From NCBI GenBank assembly GCA_947626195.1, contig CANQRF010000005.1, positions 32,145 to 96,144 of the forward strand: a stretch of DNA of 64,000 nt, written 5' to 3'. Origin of the DNA: an uncultured Eggerthellaceae bacterium (GTDB taxonomy: Bacteria > Actinomycetota > Coriobacteriia > Coriobacteriales > Eggerthellaceae). The notes below the pieces were generated by a model that was not told the DNA's origin, ran no database searches, and saw nothing but the letters and a program-made list of their open reading frames with translations. This document shows positions 9,997 to 17,000 of the stretch, in pieces (within the stretch, counting starts at the first letter, position 1; each line of letters starts with the position of its first letter). Position numbers and translations under genes: made by a program.

Positions 9997-10056
9997 ACAT
10001 CCCTCCTGTTAGGTCGAGCTTTGGTTTCAGAGGAAGAAACCATTGCGGTACGTTAA

Positions 10057-10155
10057 GTGGCACAAGTGATGGTGCCTCTGGTTATAATCGCTGAATCGCC
10101 GTATTTGCGCATCGGTGAAAAGTGATGATTGACGGAATTATTCATCTTGTGCCAC
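10057..10155. promoter_or_regulatory. Paired inverted 10-bp sites in the flavoprotein/luxR intergenic region
   Basis: GTGGCACAAG at 10057-10066 and its exact reverse complement CTTGTGCCAC at 10146-10155 flank the core of the 181-base divergent intergenic region. The left site also sits in a local dyad, GGCAC-N8-GTGCC (10059-10076). The right site ends two bases before an ATG upstream of the luxR Shine-Dalgarno. Placement at both ends of a divergent promoter suggests operator sites for the adjacent regulator, with possible DNA looping. This is an inference from symmetry only. Confidence 0.55.
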
Positions 10156-10177
10156 CATGCCGCTGGAGGTAATGGCC

Positions 10178-11113
10178 ATGCTTTCCCGGTGGTTGGACAA
10201 TTTACTCGAAAGCTGCGATTTGCGTGTTGTCGGAGGAAGCGCATGCGCCATGGTGTGGGCGCTCCTTTTGGCAATATCTCCTGTGCTATCAACTGAGTCC
10301 ACGATGGTTGGCGATGGCCTTGCGTGGCGAACCGTCATCATCATGAGCGCTCTGATTGCTCTTGCTGCTATGGTGGCTTTTGGCTATAGACTTCAAAAGC
10401 TTGCGAGACGTCCATCGCCACTGATTGTGCTTGTCGTGGCCTCCGCTGTGCTTTCGCCACTCGGCGCAATTCTCCATGATTTCAGTGACAGCTTCCCCAT
10501 TACGGTTATCTCGGGGGCCTGCGTCGGTTTTGGGCTTGTTACGTTGGTGCTCGGCTGGGTCAAGCCTTTTGCCTCGGTGAGTTTGCGCAGGCGCGTTGTG
10601 AGCACCGTGGCAGCCGTTTTCTTGAGTATCTTCATCTATGTCTTGCTGGTTATCATACCCCGTCCACTCGCTTGGATAGTGGCCCTTGCTCTCGCTACTG
10701 CATCTACTTTAAGCATTGCGGCTCTCTTTCTCCTTGTTTTGATGACGTGGAGCATGTCGAATCCTGCGCAATACGCCCATGAAACTGTTGAAATGGGGGG
10801 TGTTCCTATTGGGGAAAATGCCGGTTGCGTCGCCGCTGAGAGCCCCTCATCCGGTTCTGTCGAAAGCGAAAATCACCTTGCCGCCTCAATAGAGCGTGCA
10901 GCTCAGATTTATGGGCTTTCACCCCGCGAAAAAGAAGTCGTCGCTCTGTTGTCGCATGGGCGCTCAATTCCGTATATTTGCGACGAGCTGTTTATTGCGA
11001 AGAGCACGGCGCAGACCCACGTGCGTCATATCTATGAGAAAATGAAGATCACACAAGGGCGGCAAGAGCTCATTGATCGTATAGAAAATATTCCTTTAAC
11101 TTACAGAGAATAG
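10178..11113 (+). CDS. Membrane-spanning LuxR-family transcriptional regulator
   Basis: 311 residues from ATG 10178, chosen because GGAGG at about 10165-10169 sits eight bases upstream; ATGs at 10157 and 10172 are too early or too close. The first two thirds contain about six hydrophobic segments (for example VVGGSACAMVWALLLAI, LIVLVVASAVLSPLGAI, AWIVALALATASTLSIA). A cytoplasmic LuxR/GerE helix-turn-helix follows (YGLSPREKEVVALLSHG ... IAKSTAQTHVRHIYEKMK). Regulators of this build are very numerous in Eggerthellaceae and commonly sit beside the reductase gene they control. The divergent flavoprotein at 8317-9996 is the likely target, with ligand sensed at or in the membrane. The cognate ligand is unknown. 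Confidence 0.85.
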   Translation: MLSRWLDNLLESCDLRVVGGSACAMVWALLLAISPVLSTESTMVGDGLAWRTVIIMSALIALAAMVAFGYRLQKLARRPSPLIVLVVASAVLSPLGAILHDFSDSFPITVISGACVGFGLVTLVLGWVKPFASVSLRRRVVSTVAAVFLSIFIYVLLVIIPRPLAWIVALALATASTLSIAALFLLVLMTWSMSNPAQYAHETVEMGGVPIGENAGCVAAESPSSGSVESENHLAASIERAAQIYGLSPREKEVVALLSHGRSIPYICDELFIAKSTAQTHVRHIYEKMKITQGRQELIDRIENIPLTYRE

Positions 11114-11121
11114 GAGAGTGT

Positions 11122-11649
11122 ATGAAGCTTCCTCCGATTGAAAAGATTCCTGAGGCATGGAGCGCGATCATTGACGGGCGCGTTGCGTTCGGCGATGGGG
11201 CAGAAAGGCTGGCGGATGTTCGAGCAGAGCTCCCTGCAGATGATGCCGAGGCTGCGGCAGACGAGTGCTCGAAATGCCAAACGGGCGAAGCGCATGTGAT
11301 GTCGAGCGATGGTTCGAAAGAATATCTCGTCCAATGGAAGGGCGATACCTTCTATTCAAACGATAACGCCACCTACTGGCAGGGCTATCCAGGCTATCCC
11401 GTGCTAGCGGTTCTCATGGTGCAAGGGCGTTTGCCGTATGACGAACGCGCCGCATCGTGCTTCGCGGGCGTTGATTGGCATAGGTTGAACGCCGCGTATA
11501 AGCGCAATTACGGGAAAGCCCTTCAGTCCATCCTCGACAGCTTTGTTGAGGAAACGCAGGCGCACATTCACCAGGCCATGCAGGAAGCTTACTCCCGACT
11601 CCAAACGTTCGATCTTGCCCTCACGCGCAAGAGATTCATTACTGCATAG
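11122..11649 (+). CDS. Hypothetical protein downstream of luxR
   Basis: 175 residues, ATG 11122 preceded by AGGAGAG, eight bases after the luxR-type gene, so the two are probably co-transcribed. I do not recognise a family. The protein is soluble, with no signal peptide or membrane segment. It has one CxxC pair (ECSKC, about residues 49-53) in an acidic stretch, then an aromatic region (VQWKGDTFYSNDNATYWQGYPGYPVL) split by predicted loops, and a helical C-terminal half. It could be an accessory or sensory partner of the regulator or flavoprotein, but nothing in the sequence proves this. Confidence 0.6.
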   Translation: MKLPPIEKIPEAWSAIIDGRVAFGDGAERLADVRAELPADDAEAAADECSKCQTGEAHVMSSDGSKEYLVQWKGDTFYSNDNATYWQGYPGYPVLAVLMVQGRLPYDERAASCFAGVDWHRLNAAYKRNYGKALQSILDSFVEETQAHIHQAMQEAYSRLQTFDLALTRKRFITA

Positions 11650-11736
11650 GCAAACACGTTACTGCACAAAGGATCGCGAAAAATATGCAGTAAATATCCT
11701 ATAATGGGGAGAGACTATTATCATTGTATGCAGTAA
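11639..11736. promoter_or_regulatory. Four TTACTGCA/TGCAGTAA sites around the fic promoter
   Basis: TTACTGCA occurs at 11639-11646 and 11659-11666, and its reverse complement TGCAGTAA at 11686-11693 and 11729-11736. Copies one, three and four extend to TACTGCATA or its complement. A -10-like TATAAT (11700-11705) lies between the last two copies; no good -35 is visible. The start of fic follows at 11748. Such a cluster of one 8-mer in 98 bases is very unlikely by chance and fits an operator, perhaps for the winged-helix domain of the Fic protein itself. Confidence 0.65.
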
Positions 11737-11747
11737 AGAGGTGTTGA

Positions 11748-12803
11748 GTGCATAGCTTTGACTATACGTTTCTCGTTAACGGAAGCGTGCCGATGCGCCT
11801 TCTCAATACGGCTACGGCTATCGGTGAGTTGAGAGTGCAAGGAAAACATCGCTCGGAACGCTATCCCGCGTTGATGGAGCCGCTTGAGGCGATTGCCCGG
11901 GTTCAATCGATAAAGACTTCAAACGCGATCGAAGGAATCATCACAACCGATGAACGCATTGCTGAATTGGCAAGTGGAACGACTGCGCCCTTAGATCATG
12001 ACGAGCAGGAAATTACCGGATATCGCGATGCGCTTGATTATATTCATCGGTATTACCGCGAACTGGTGGTAAGCGAACGAACAGCTATCGAGCTTCATCG
12101 TATGATTCTGTCATATGTTCCCAATGCAAAAATCGGGTACAAGACAACCGATAACGTAATCGCCGACAGGGACGAATCGGGGAAATATCATGTCCGGTTT
12201 CGTCCGACGAGTGCTCTTGACACGCCAGAAGACATGGAACAGCTCATGCTCGCCTATGCAATAGCCCATGACGATGCTCGCGTGAATAAGTTGCTTCTCA
12301 TTGCGTGCTTCATCCTTGATTTTTTGTGTATACATCCTTTTTCAGATGGCAATGGACGTGTTTCTCGGCTTCTCTCGCTGCTTCTGCTTTATCAAGAGGG
12401 CTACGACGTGGGAAAATACGTCTCTTTCGAAAAGCAAATCAACGATCATAAAGCTTGGTATTACGAATCGCTCCGAGAATCATCGCAGGGATGGCAGGAA
12501 AATCAGAGCGACTATACGCCATTTATGGAAAACTTCCTTGCGATGCTCCTTGGATGCTATCAAGAGTTTGACTCACGCTTTCTCCTTGTTGGTGATAGAC
12601 CAGCGACAAAACGTGAGCGTGTTGAACACGCTGTTCAGGAAAGTTTTTTCCCTCTCGCAAAGAAGGATCTCATCAAGTTGCTTCCTGACATTAGCCCTTC
12701 GACGATAGAATCGGTGTTGGGTGCTTTGGTGAAAGAGGGCAAAGCGAAAAAGGTCGGAACATTTCGCAATGCCCGTTACGTGCCTGCGAATGATAGTCGA
12801 TAG
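11748..12803 (+). CDS. Fic-family AMP-transferase with inhibitory helix and C-terminal winged helix
   Basis: 351 residues; the start codon is GTG at 11748 behind AAAGAGGTG. The Fic active site HPFSDGNGR (H196-R204) is intact. Fic enzymes transfer AMP or another phosphate-containing group from a nucleotide to a target protein hydroxyl. An N-terminal inhibitory motif of the form (S/T)xxxE(G/N) is present as S58-N-A-I-E62-G63, so this is a self-inhibited class II Fic protein. The C-terminal 70 residues (KKDLIKLLPDISPSTIESVLG) look like a winged helix-turn-helix, suggesting DNA binding and autoregulation through the TTACTGCA sites upstream. Base composition is more AT-rich than that of the flanking housekeeping genes, which hints at horizontal acquisition. 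The target protein is unknown. Confidence 0.9.
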   Translation: MHSFDYTFLVNGSVPMRLLNTATAIGELRVQGKHRSERYPALMEPLEAIARVQSIKTSNAIEGIITTDERIAELASGTTAPLDHDEQEITGYRDALDYIHRYYRELVVSERTAIELHRMILSYVPNAKIGYKTTDNVIADRDESGKYHVRFRPTSALDTPEDMEQLMLAYAIAHDDARVNKLLLIACFILDFLCIHPFSDGNGRVSRLLSLLLLYQEGYDVGKYVSFEKQINDHKAWYYESLRESSQGWQENQSDYTPFMENFLAMLLGCYQEFDSRFLLVGDRPATKRERVEHAVQESFFPLAKKDLIKLLPDISPSTIESVLGALVKEGKAKKVGTFRNARYVPANDSR

Positions 12804-12810
12804 GGGTTTC

Positions 12811-12978
12811 ATGGTGACACCTATCTATCATTCGCAGACACGTGAGGAAGCTCGCTACGAAGCTGAGATGCGGTCTCTTCTGCGCGAAGCGCGAAGGGAT
12901 TTCGATGAAGGACGCTTCACAACAGACGTCGCATCGTTTGTAAAACAGACCTTAACTGAAAGGGGCCTCGGTAGCTGA
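12811..12978 (+). CDS. Small hypothetical protein after fic, possibly frameshifted
   Basis: 55 residues from ATG 12811, seven bases after the fic stop, with AGGGG close upstream. It is charged and helical (REEARYEAEMRSLLREARRD) and could be a small partner of the Fic protein, but I recognise no family and it lacks the (S/T)xxxE(G/N) antitoxin motif. Directly after the G4 run at 12962-12965 another frame continues with coding-like sequence (VAEARIAQHFHGDLAIGEAE) to a TGA at 13061-13063. Removing one G would join the two into a protein of about 83 residues. It may therefore be a broken gene. Confidence 0.45.
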   Translation: MVTPIYHSQTREEARYEAEMRSLLREARRDFDEGRFTTDVASFVKQTLTERGLGS

Positions 12979-13035
12979 GGCTCGAATCGCCCAGCATTTT
13001 CATGGCGATCTCGCCATAGGAGAAGCGGAGAAGGA

Positions 13036-14073
13036 TTACCTCCTTCCAGATAAAAAGACCTGATACGAATCAAAATCTTCGTAGCAGTTTATTTCTTCAT
13101 GGATCGTTTCCCCTGGCTTGAGCTCGAAATCGTCATCGGTGAAATAACTAAAATTAGAGCTCACGACCTCGTTACCCATAAAGAATAGAACTTCTGCTTG
13201 CACGAATTCTGCAGCTTCAGATCCATTGTTAGTAACGGAAAGCACAATTTTGTTTTTCGCTTCTGAGGCTTCATACGATAGATCTGAATACACGCATTCG
13301 TAAAAATCTTCAGGTTCGACGGAAAGCTCATAATCCATGGTGGCATACTCTTCATCAAGAGAGAAGGTAACGACGACTGGTTGCGTGCTCTCGACTGCAT
13401 CGAGGCTCGCGCTCTTTGCTGCTATACGCGATCCATTCTCATCATAGAAAAGCGCATCTACATCAATCGATAAATCGAAGTCGGAATTATTGGTGATGAT
13501 CAAAAATGCTTTATTGGCAAAACGGCTATTATGGGAAAGCTCCTGAACTTGAAGTTGGGAGAGAACGGCCTCTTCATCAAAATTACCTAATGTTTTGCTA
13601 TCCGTCTTGCTGGATTGAGATTGATTGGAGTTCTGGGGAATATCGATATTTGATGAGGTATCAGTGTTAGAGCTTATGTTGGCGCTCTCCTCATCCGCGG
13701 ACGCACTATCAAGCTCTGCTTCGCGATAATAAATCCATCCATTTGCTATTAAAACAGTCTTTCCGTTCTGCTCAGAAATTGTCATATCCATCGTCTGGTT
13801 GTTCTGCGGATTTGTGACCTCTATGCAGTTTTCTCCATCTTTGTTCTTAAGCGACCAGGTGAAATCATATCCGAGATCACCTGAAAGGGCTGTTCCTTTA
13901 CCATTGTCTTTAAGAATGATCGTCTCGATAGATCCTGATGGCGTTTCATGCACCCATGTGTCGATATATTGCTTCGATTCAGAACTTCCTGCACACGCGC
14001 ACAATGAAACAGATAAAACGACAGCGGCAAAGAATGCGAAAAATGACTTGATGTTGACTGTTAAATGCTTCAT
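13036..14073 (-). CDS. Putative lipoprotein of unknown function
   Basis: 345 residues with AAAGGAA before ATG 14073. The N terminus is a lipoprotein signal (SFFAFFAAVVLSVSLCAC, lipid cysteine at about C27), so it is probably anchored outside the membrane. A lipocalin-like N-terminal part (DTWVHETPSGSIETIILKDN) is followed by a Ser/Asn/Asp linker (about 125-165). The C-terminal part has two similar beta-rich stretches, each containing V-x-N-N-[GS] (LIITNNSDFD and LSVTNNGSEA), which resemble FxLYD-type extracellular domains seen in Gram-positive lipoproteins. The gene is AT-rich compared with its surroundings. Its 3' end overlaps the possible frameshifted extension of the small gene at 12811. 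Confidence 0.75.
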   Translation of the reverse strand: MKHLTVNIKSFFAFFAAVVLSVSLCACAGSSESKQYIDTWVHETPSGSIETIILKDNGKGTALSGDLGYDFTWSLKNKDGENCIEVTNPQNNQTMDMTISEQNGKTVLIANGWIYYREAELDSASADEESANISSNTDTSSNIDIPQNSNQSQSSKTDSKTLGNFDEEAVLSQLQVQELSHNSRFANKAFLIITNNSDFDLSIDVDALFYDENGSRIAAKSASLDAVESTQPVVVTFSLDEEYATMDYELSVEPEDFYECVYSDLSYEASEAKNKIVLSVTNNGSEAAEFVQAEVLFFMGNEVVSSNFSYFTDDDFELKPGETIHEEINCYEDFDSYQVFLSGRR

Positions 14074-14218
14074 GTGTGTTCCTTTCTGAACGTTGCCAAG
14101 AGCCCTTTATAAGAAATCTTGAGAAGCGCATTTTGGCATCTGGGCAGTGACCTCTCGCGGTACTGTAGCTGTTAATATCGCCATGCTCATACCTCCGATC
14201 ATCCTCTTCCTTGATAAT

Positions 14219-14236
14219 GGCTTCATATATGAAGCC
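14219..14236. promoter_or_regulatory. 18-bp perfect palindrome upstream of the XRE gene
   Basis: GGCTTCATATATGAAGCC at 14219-14236 is a perfect palindrome 33 bases before the likely start of the small XRE regulator. Palindromes of this size in front of XRE genes are commonly the binding site of the encoded repressor. Confidence 0.6.
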
Positions 14237-14269
14237 ATCCAGTTCAGTATACCACCTACGCTAGTCCCT

Positions 14270-14485
14270 ATGACACCGCAGGAGAAAAGAAACGCATTGG
14301 GGGCCGCTATCCGCGATCAACGCGAAAAGCAGGGGCTTTCGCAGGCGCGGTTGGCGCTCATGATCGGCAGCAGCAAATCTCATATTTGGCGCGTTGAGAC
14401 GGGAAGGGTTGCGGTCGGCATCGATGATCTGGGAAGGATCGCCGATGCGCTCGACACGACTACGGCCTCATTGATCTCGTTTTAG
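14270..14485 (+). CDS. Small XRE-family helix-turn-helix regulator
   Basis: 71 residues from ATG 14270, chosen because the product then starts at the edge of the domain; the frame is open upstream but that part is not protein-like. The HTH is LGAAIRDQREKQGLSQARLALMIGSSKSHIWRVETGRVAVGIDDLGRIADALD, given here by its positions about 9-62 with key residues QARLA, SSKSHI and E-x-G. There is no good Shine-Dalgarno before this ATG; AGGAG lies just inside, so a leaderless message or a TTG start at codon 10 is possible. The palindrome at 14219 is a likely autoregulatory operator. It converges on and overlaps the MerR-type gene by 18 bases. Confidence 0.8.
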   Translation: MTPQEKRNALGAAIRDQREKQGLSQARLALMIGSSKSHIWRVETGRVAVGIDDLGRIADALDTTTASLISF

Positions 14486-15901
14486 CCCGCCTTTCTCGGA
14501 AAGTCCATTCACCGTGCTACGTGAGGGCGCAATCCCTGTTGTTGCTGTTGCCGCTGACGATGCTTCTTCCAGTAGTTGGCGGGTCGATCGCTCGCGTTCG
14601 CATGACTGCTCTTCGGTTGCCCACGCTCCTTCCGGCGCATCGGGATAGCGTTCTTGAAACCATTCCTCGAACAAGCCTTCATCATTGTCCGCGCTCTCAT
14701 CAGCGCCAAGGTGTTTCCCCTCGTGCAGGACGAGCAACACGTCATCGTGCCATTCCTCCGCTTGATGTCTGAGCGATCCAAGCCCGCTGTTTGCAAGCCC
14801 CGGCGAAAGCTCGCCTTTAAGGAAAGAGGCGAGAAGCCCTTGTGCCGTTGAGAGCGCCGAGCCGTCAAGAGCGGGAAAGTCGTCAAGATCGAGGTATTGC
14901 TCGATTTCCTCATCAAGCAGCGTCTCCTCCAGAAGTGCGAACACATCGTCGGCGAGTGCGAGAATGCGCTGGGTCCGCTCGTCGCTGTTCGGCGCATCGG
15001 CAAGATGGGGATCGCAGCCAAATTCGCAAACGAAAGCGACGAGCGTATCGGCGCAGTCGGCCAGGCAGGCGGGAATTTCTTTGGGCGTTGAGCCGGGCGA
15101 TTCCTTGAGAAGGGCGAAATACAGGGCGGCAAACATGTCGTCAAGGCATTCGGCTGCGCTCGATGCCCACGCGAGCAGGAAGACCTTCGATATGAACTCC
15201 GCGCTTCCTTCCCCGAGAATGCTATCGACCTCCTGGGCGATTTCTTCGTGAAGCGCAAACCCCAATGAGAGGGCGAGCATTTGGCCAGCGGAGGGCCACC
15301 CGAGGCTCGTGCTCATCACTTCGCAGAATCGCGCAATCTGCAGCTCGACATCTTCCCACGGCGCCCCTTGGAGGGCGGCAAATCCACGGCTCGTCTCAAG
15401 AAGCCGTTGCGCGAGCTCTGCCACGTCCTTTTCCGTATGGCTGTGGAGCCAATGCAAAAACCGCCTTAAATTCTCGTCGTTTTCGTAGCTCAAGGCCAGA
15501 AGGTCGGAACTTTCGAAAAGCGCGATGTCTTTTTGCACGTTGTCGAAGCCAAGATTCTCAGCAGCGAGCGAGAGAAGCAAGCGCCTTTTGATGAGGGCGT
15601 GTTGCTGCTCAGAGCGCGCGATGCATTCGGAAAGAACATCACGGCGCTCCTTGTCCGATAATGCGGGAAACTGTTTGATCTCGGCAAGGCTCAGGCCAAG
15701 ATCTTTCAGGAGAAGGATCTCTTGGATACGGGCAATATCGTCTTCGGTGTAGATCTTGCGGTTGTTCGCGACGCTCTCACCCGTGCGCCGTGCGACGAGG
15801 ATGCCTTTGCTGTCCCAGTCGCGCAGCTGCTTTGGCGTTACGCCGGTGATGGCGCACACCCGTGAGATGCTGTATGTTTCCTTCTCGTTTTTCATAGTCA
15901 T
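14468..15901 (-). CDS. MerR-family transcriptional regulator with a large unknown C-terminal domain
   Basis: 477 residues. The N terminus is a MerR-type winged helix (YSISRVCAITGVTPKQLRDWD, wing KIYTEDDIARIQEILLLKDL, LSLAEIKQF), which recognises promoter DNA. A dimerisation helix follows (about 85-115). The remaining 350 residues are helical, acidic and rich in Glu/Asp with no recognised ligand domain; typical MerR proteins have only 100-300 residues, so this C-terminal region is unusually long. The start is the first ATG (15901) of two close ones (MTMKNE). It overlaps the XRE gene end-to-end and faces away from the cobalamin riboswitch operon, so its target is unclear. Confidence 0.8.
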   Translation of the reverse strand: MTMKNEKETYSISRVCAITGVTPKQLRDWDSKGILVARRTGESVANNRKIYTEDDIARIQEILLLKDLGLSLAEIKQFPALSDKERRDVLSECIARSEQQHALIKRRLLLSLAAENLGFDNVQKDIALFESSDLLALSYENDENLRRFLHWLHSHTEKDVAELAQRLLETSRGFAALQGAPWEDVELQIARFCEVMSTSLGWPSAGQMLALSLGFALHEEIAQEVDSILGEGSAEFISKVFLLAWASSAAECLDDMFAALYFALLKESPGSTPKEIPACLADCADTLVAFVCEFGCDPHLADAPNSDERTQRILALADDVFALLEETLLDEEIEQYLDLDDFPALDGSALSTAQGLLASFLKGELSPGLANSGLGSLRHQAEEWHDDVLLVLHEGKHLGADESADNDEGLFEEWFQERYPDAPEGAWATEEQSCERERSTRQLLEEASSAATATTGIAPSRSTVNGLSEKGGLKRDQ

Positions 15902-16050
15902 GTTTTCTGGTCGTTTTGCGTAATCTCAATTCCACATTGAGGAATATAAACGTAGACCAGAGGTCGAGGTCAAGGGGAATCTTTTCTCTGCCGTCTTGCT
16001 GGTGATTACGCTTGGTTTGCCGTTACAATAGGCGCTGTCTTATTGGTATT

Positions 16051-16242
16051 GATGGTAGCGCTGAAAGGCGTTGGTGTGTGACGTGTTTTGCGTGTGGCGT
16101 GTTTTGCGGCCACGGTTTGGGAAGCACGGCGTGCATCGAGGGAAATGCGGGTGGAAATCCTGCGCTATGCCAGTAACCGTAAACGCTTCGCGAGGTGCGC
16201 ATATGGTGCGCTTGCGAGGCAAAGTCGGAACACCTCTCCATC
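16051..16242 (+). promoter_or_regulatory. Cobalamin riboswitch
   Basis: The stretch carries the conserved adenosylcobalamin riboswitch core: GAGGGAA, then GGGTGGAAATCC, then a P5/L5-like CCAGTAACCGTAA (16168-16191 region), and the 3' element AAAGTCGGAACACCT at 16221-16235. GGTGT (16073-16077) can pair with ACACC (16230-16234), and GATGG (16051-16055) with CCATC (16238-16242) as P1. An extended peripheral hairpin with the arms TCGC..TGCGCA and TGCGC..GCGA lies at about 16187-16217. The P3 side holds GTGTTTTGCG twice, 16 bases apart. It sits directly before the DUF4430 gene and the ECF transporter and should turn them off when cobalamin is plentiful. The remaining upstream sequence, 15902-16050, shows nothing clear. 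Confidence 0.85.
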
Positions 16243-16268
16243 AAATGGCCCTGGAAAGTGAGGCTTTT

Positions 16269-16931
16269 ATGTTTATGCGTCTTTTCTCCTCCCATCACGG
16301 CGAAACGCCCATGCGTGCTCGGCGCGGCACAATGTGTCAAGGTGGAACAGCGTCCCAGCACGGCGAAGCGCTTGCGAAGGGCACGACGTCCCCGCACGGC
16401 GAAACATTGACGAGGCGAGCGTTCTCATCGATGCTTATCGCCCTGCTCACGGTGGTGCTGAGCGCCGGCTGCTTGTTTGGCGTTAGTGGCTGCGCGGCTC
16501 CTGATAATGGGGAGAGTGCTGCGAACGCGCCTGTCGAAAACCAAGCGGGCGAGTTCAGCGTTGCGCTGACCGTGGTCGATACGACCGACAACAACAAGGT
16601 GGTTTACAACGGCGCCGTCAGCGGGCTGACGGGCGAGATGACCGTCATTGATCTCCTCGAAGCCGCGGGCTTCCATGAGGTTGCCACCATCGAGGAAACG
16701 GCAAACGACGATCATGCCTACACCATCATCAACGATTCCCCGTATTTTCTTGGCAAGCAATATGATGAGGCGACCGGTGATTTCTGGGTGACCATGTTCG
16801 ACGGATCGGCGGATGATTGGGAAAGCTCCATGTCATATGCGACGCTTATGGCGGACGGCCACTACCAATACATCTACGGTGATGGGACGAGCTTCGCCTA
16901 CGGAAACGGCATCGACGATCCGCTTTCCTAA
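16269..16931 (+). CDS. Tat-type lipoprotein with DUF4430 (transcobalamin C-domain-like)
   Basis: 220 residues from ATG 16269, behind GTGAGG; the longer open frame back to 16071 is the riboswitch and is rejected as coding. The N terminus is odd: about 46 residues with three repeats of the form S-x-H-G-E (SSHHGE, SQHGE, SPHGE), then a twin-arginine signal (LTRRAFSSMLIALLTVVLSA) and a lipobox (cysteine at about 68 or 75). The mature part matches DUF4430, the fold shared with the C-terminal domain of intrinsic factor and transcobalamin (GEMTVIDLLEAAGF, FWVTMFDGSADDWESSMSYA). In this setting it is a surface corrinoid-binding protein that could hand cobalamin to the ECF transporter behind it. Confidence 0.85.
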   Translation: MFMRLFSSHHGETPMRARRGTMCQGGTASQHGEALAKGTTSPHGETLTRRAFSSMLIALLTVVLSAGCLFGVSGCAAPDNGESAANAPVENQAGEFSVALTVVDTTDNNKVVYNGAVSGLTGEMTVIDLLEAAGFHEVATIEETANDDHAYTIINDSPYFLGKQYDEATGDFWVTMFDGSADDWESSMSYATLMADGHYQYIYGDGTSFAYGNGIDDPLS

Positions 16932-17000
16932 TCGCAGGCCGGCAGCGTCAACGCAATGATAATTCAGCATGCGAATACACGCAGCAGGGCATGATTTCCG

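Noticed and set aside
16071..16268. Upstream extension of the DUF4430 gene to an ATG at 16071
   Set aside because: This stretch carries the conserved cobalamin riboswitch core, and the translated sequence is not protein-like.
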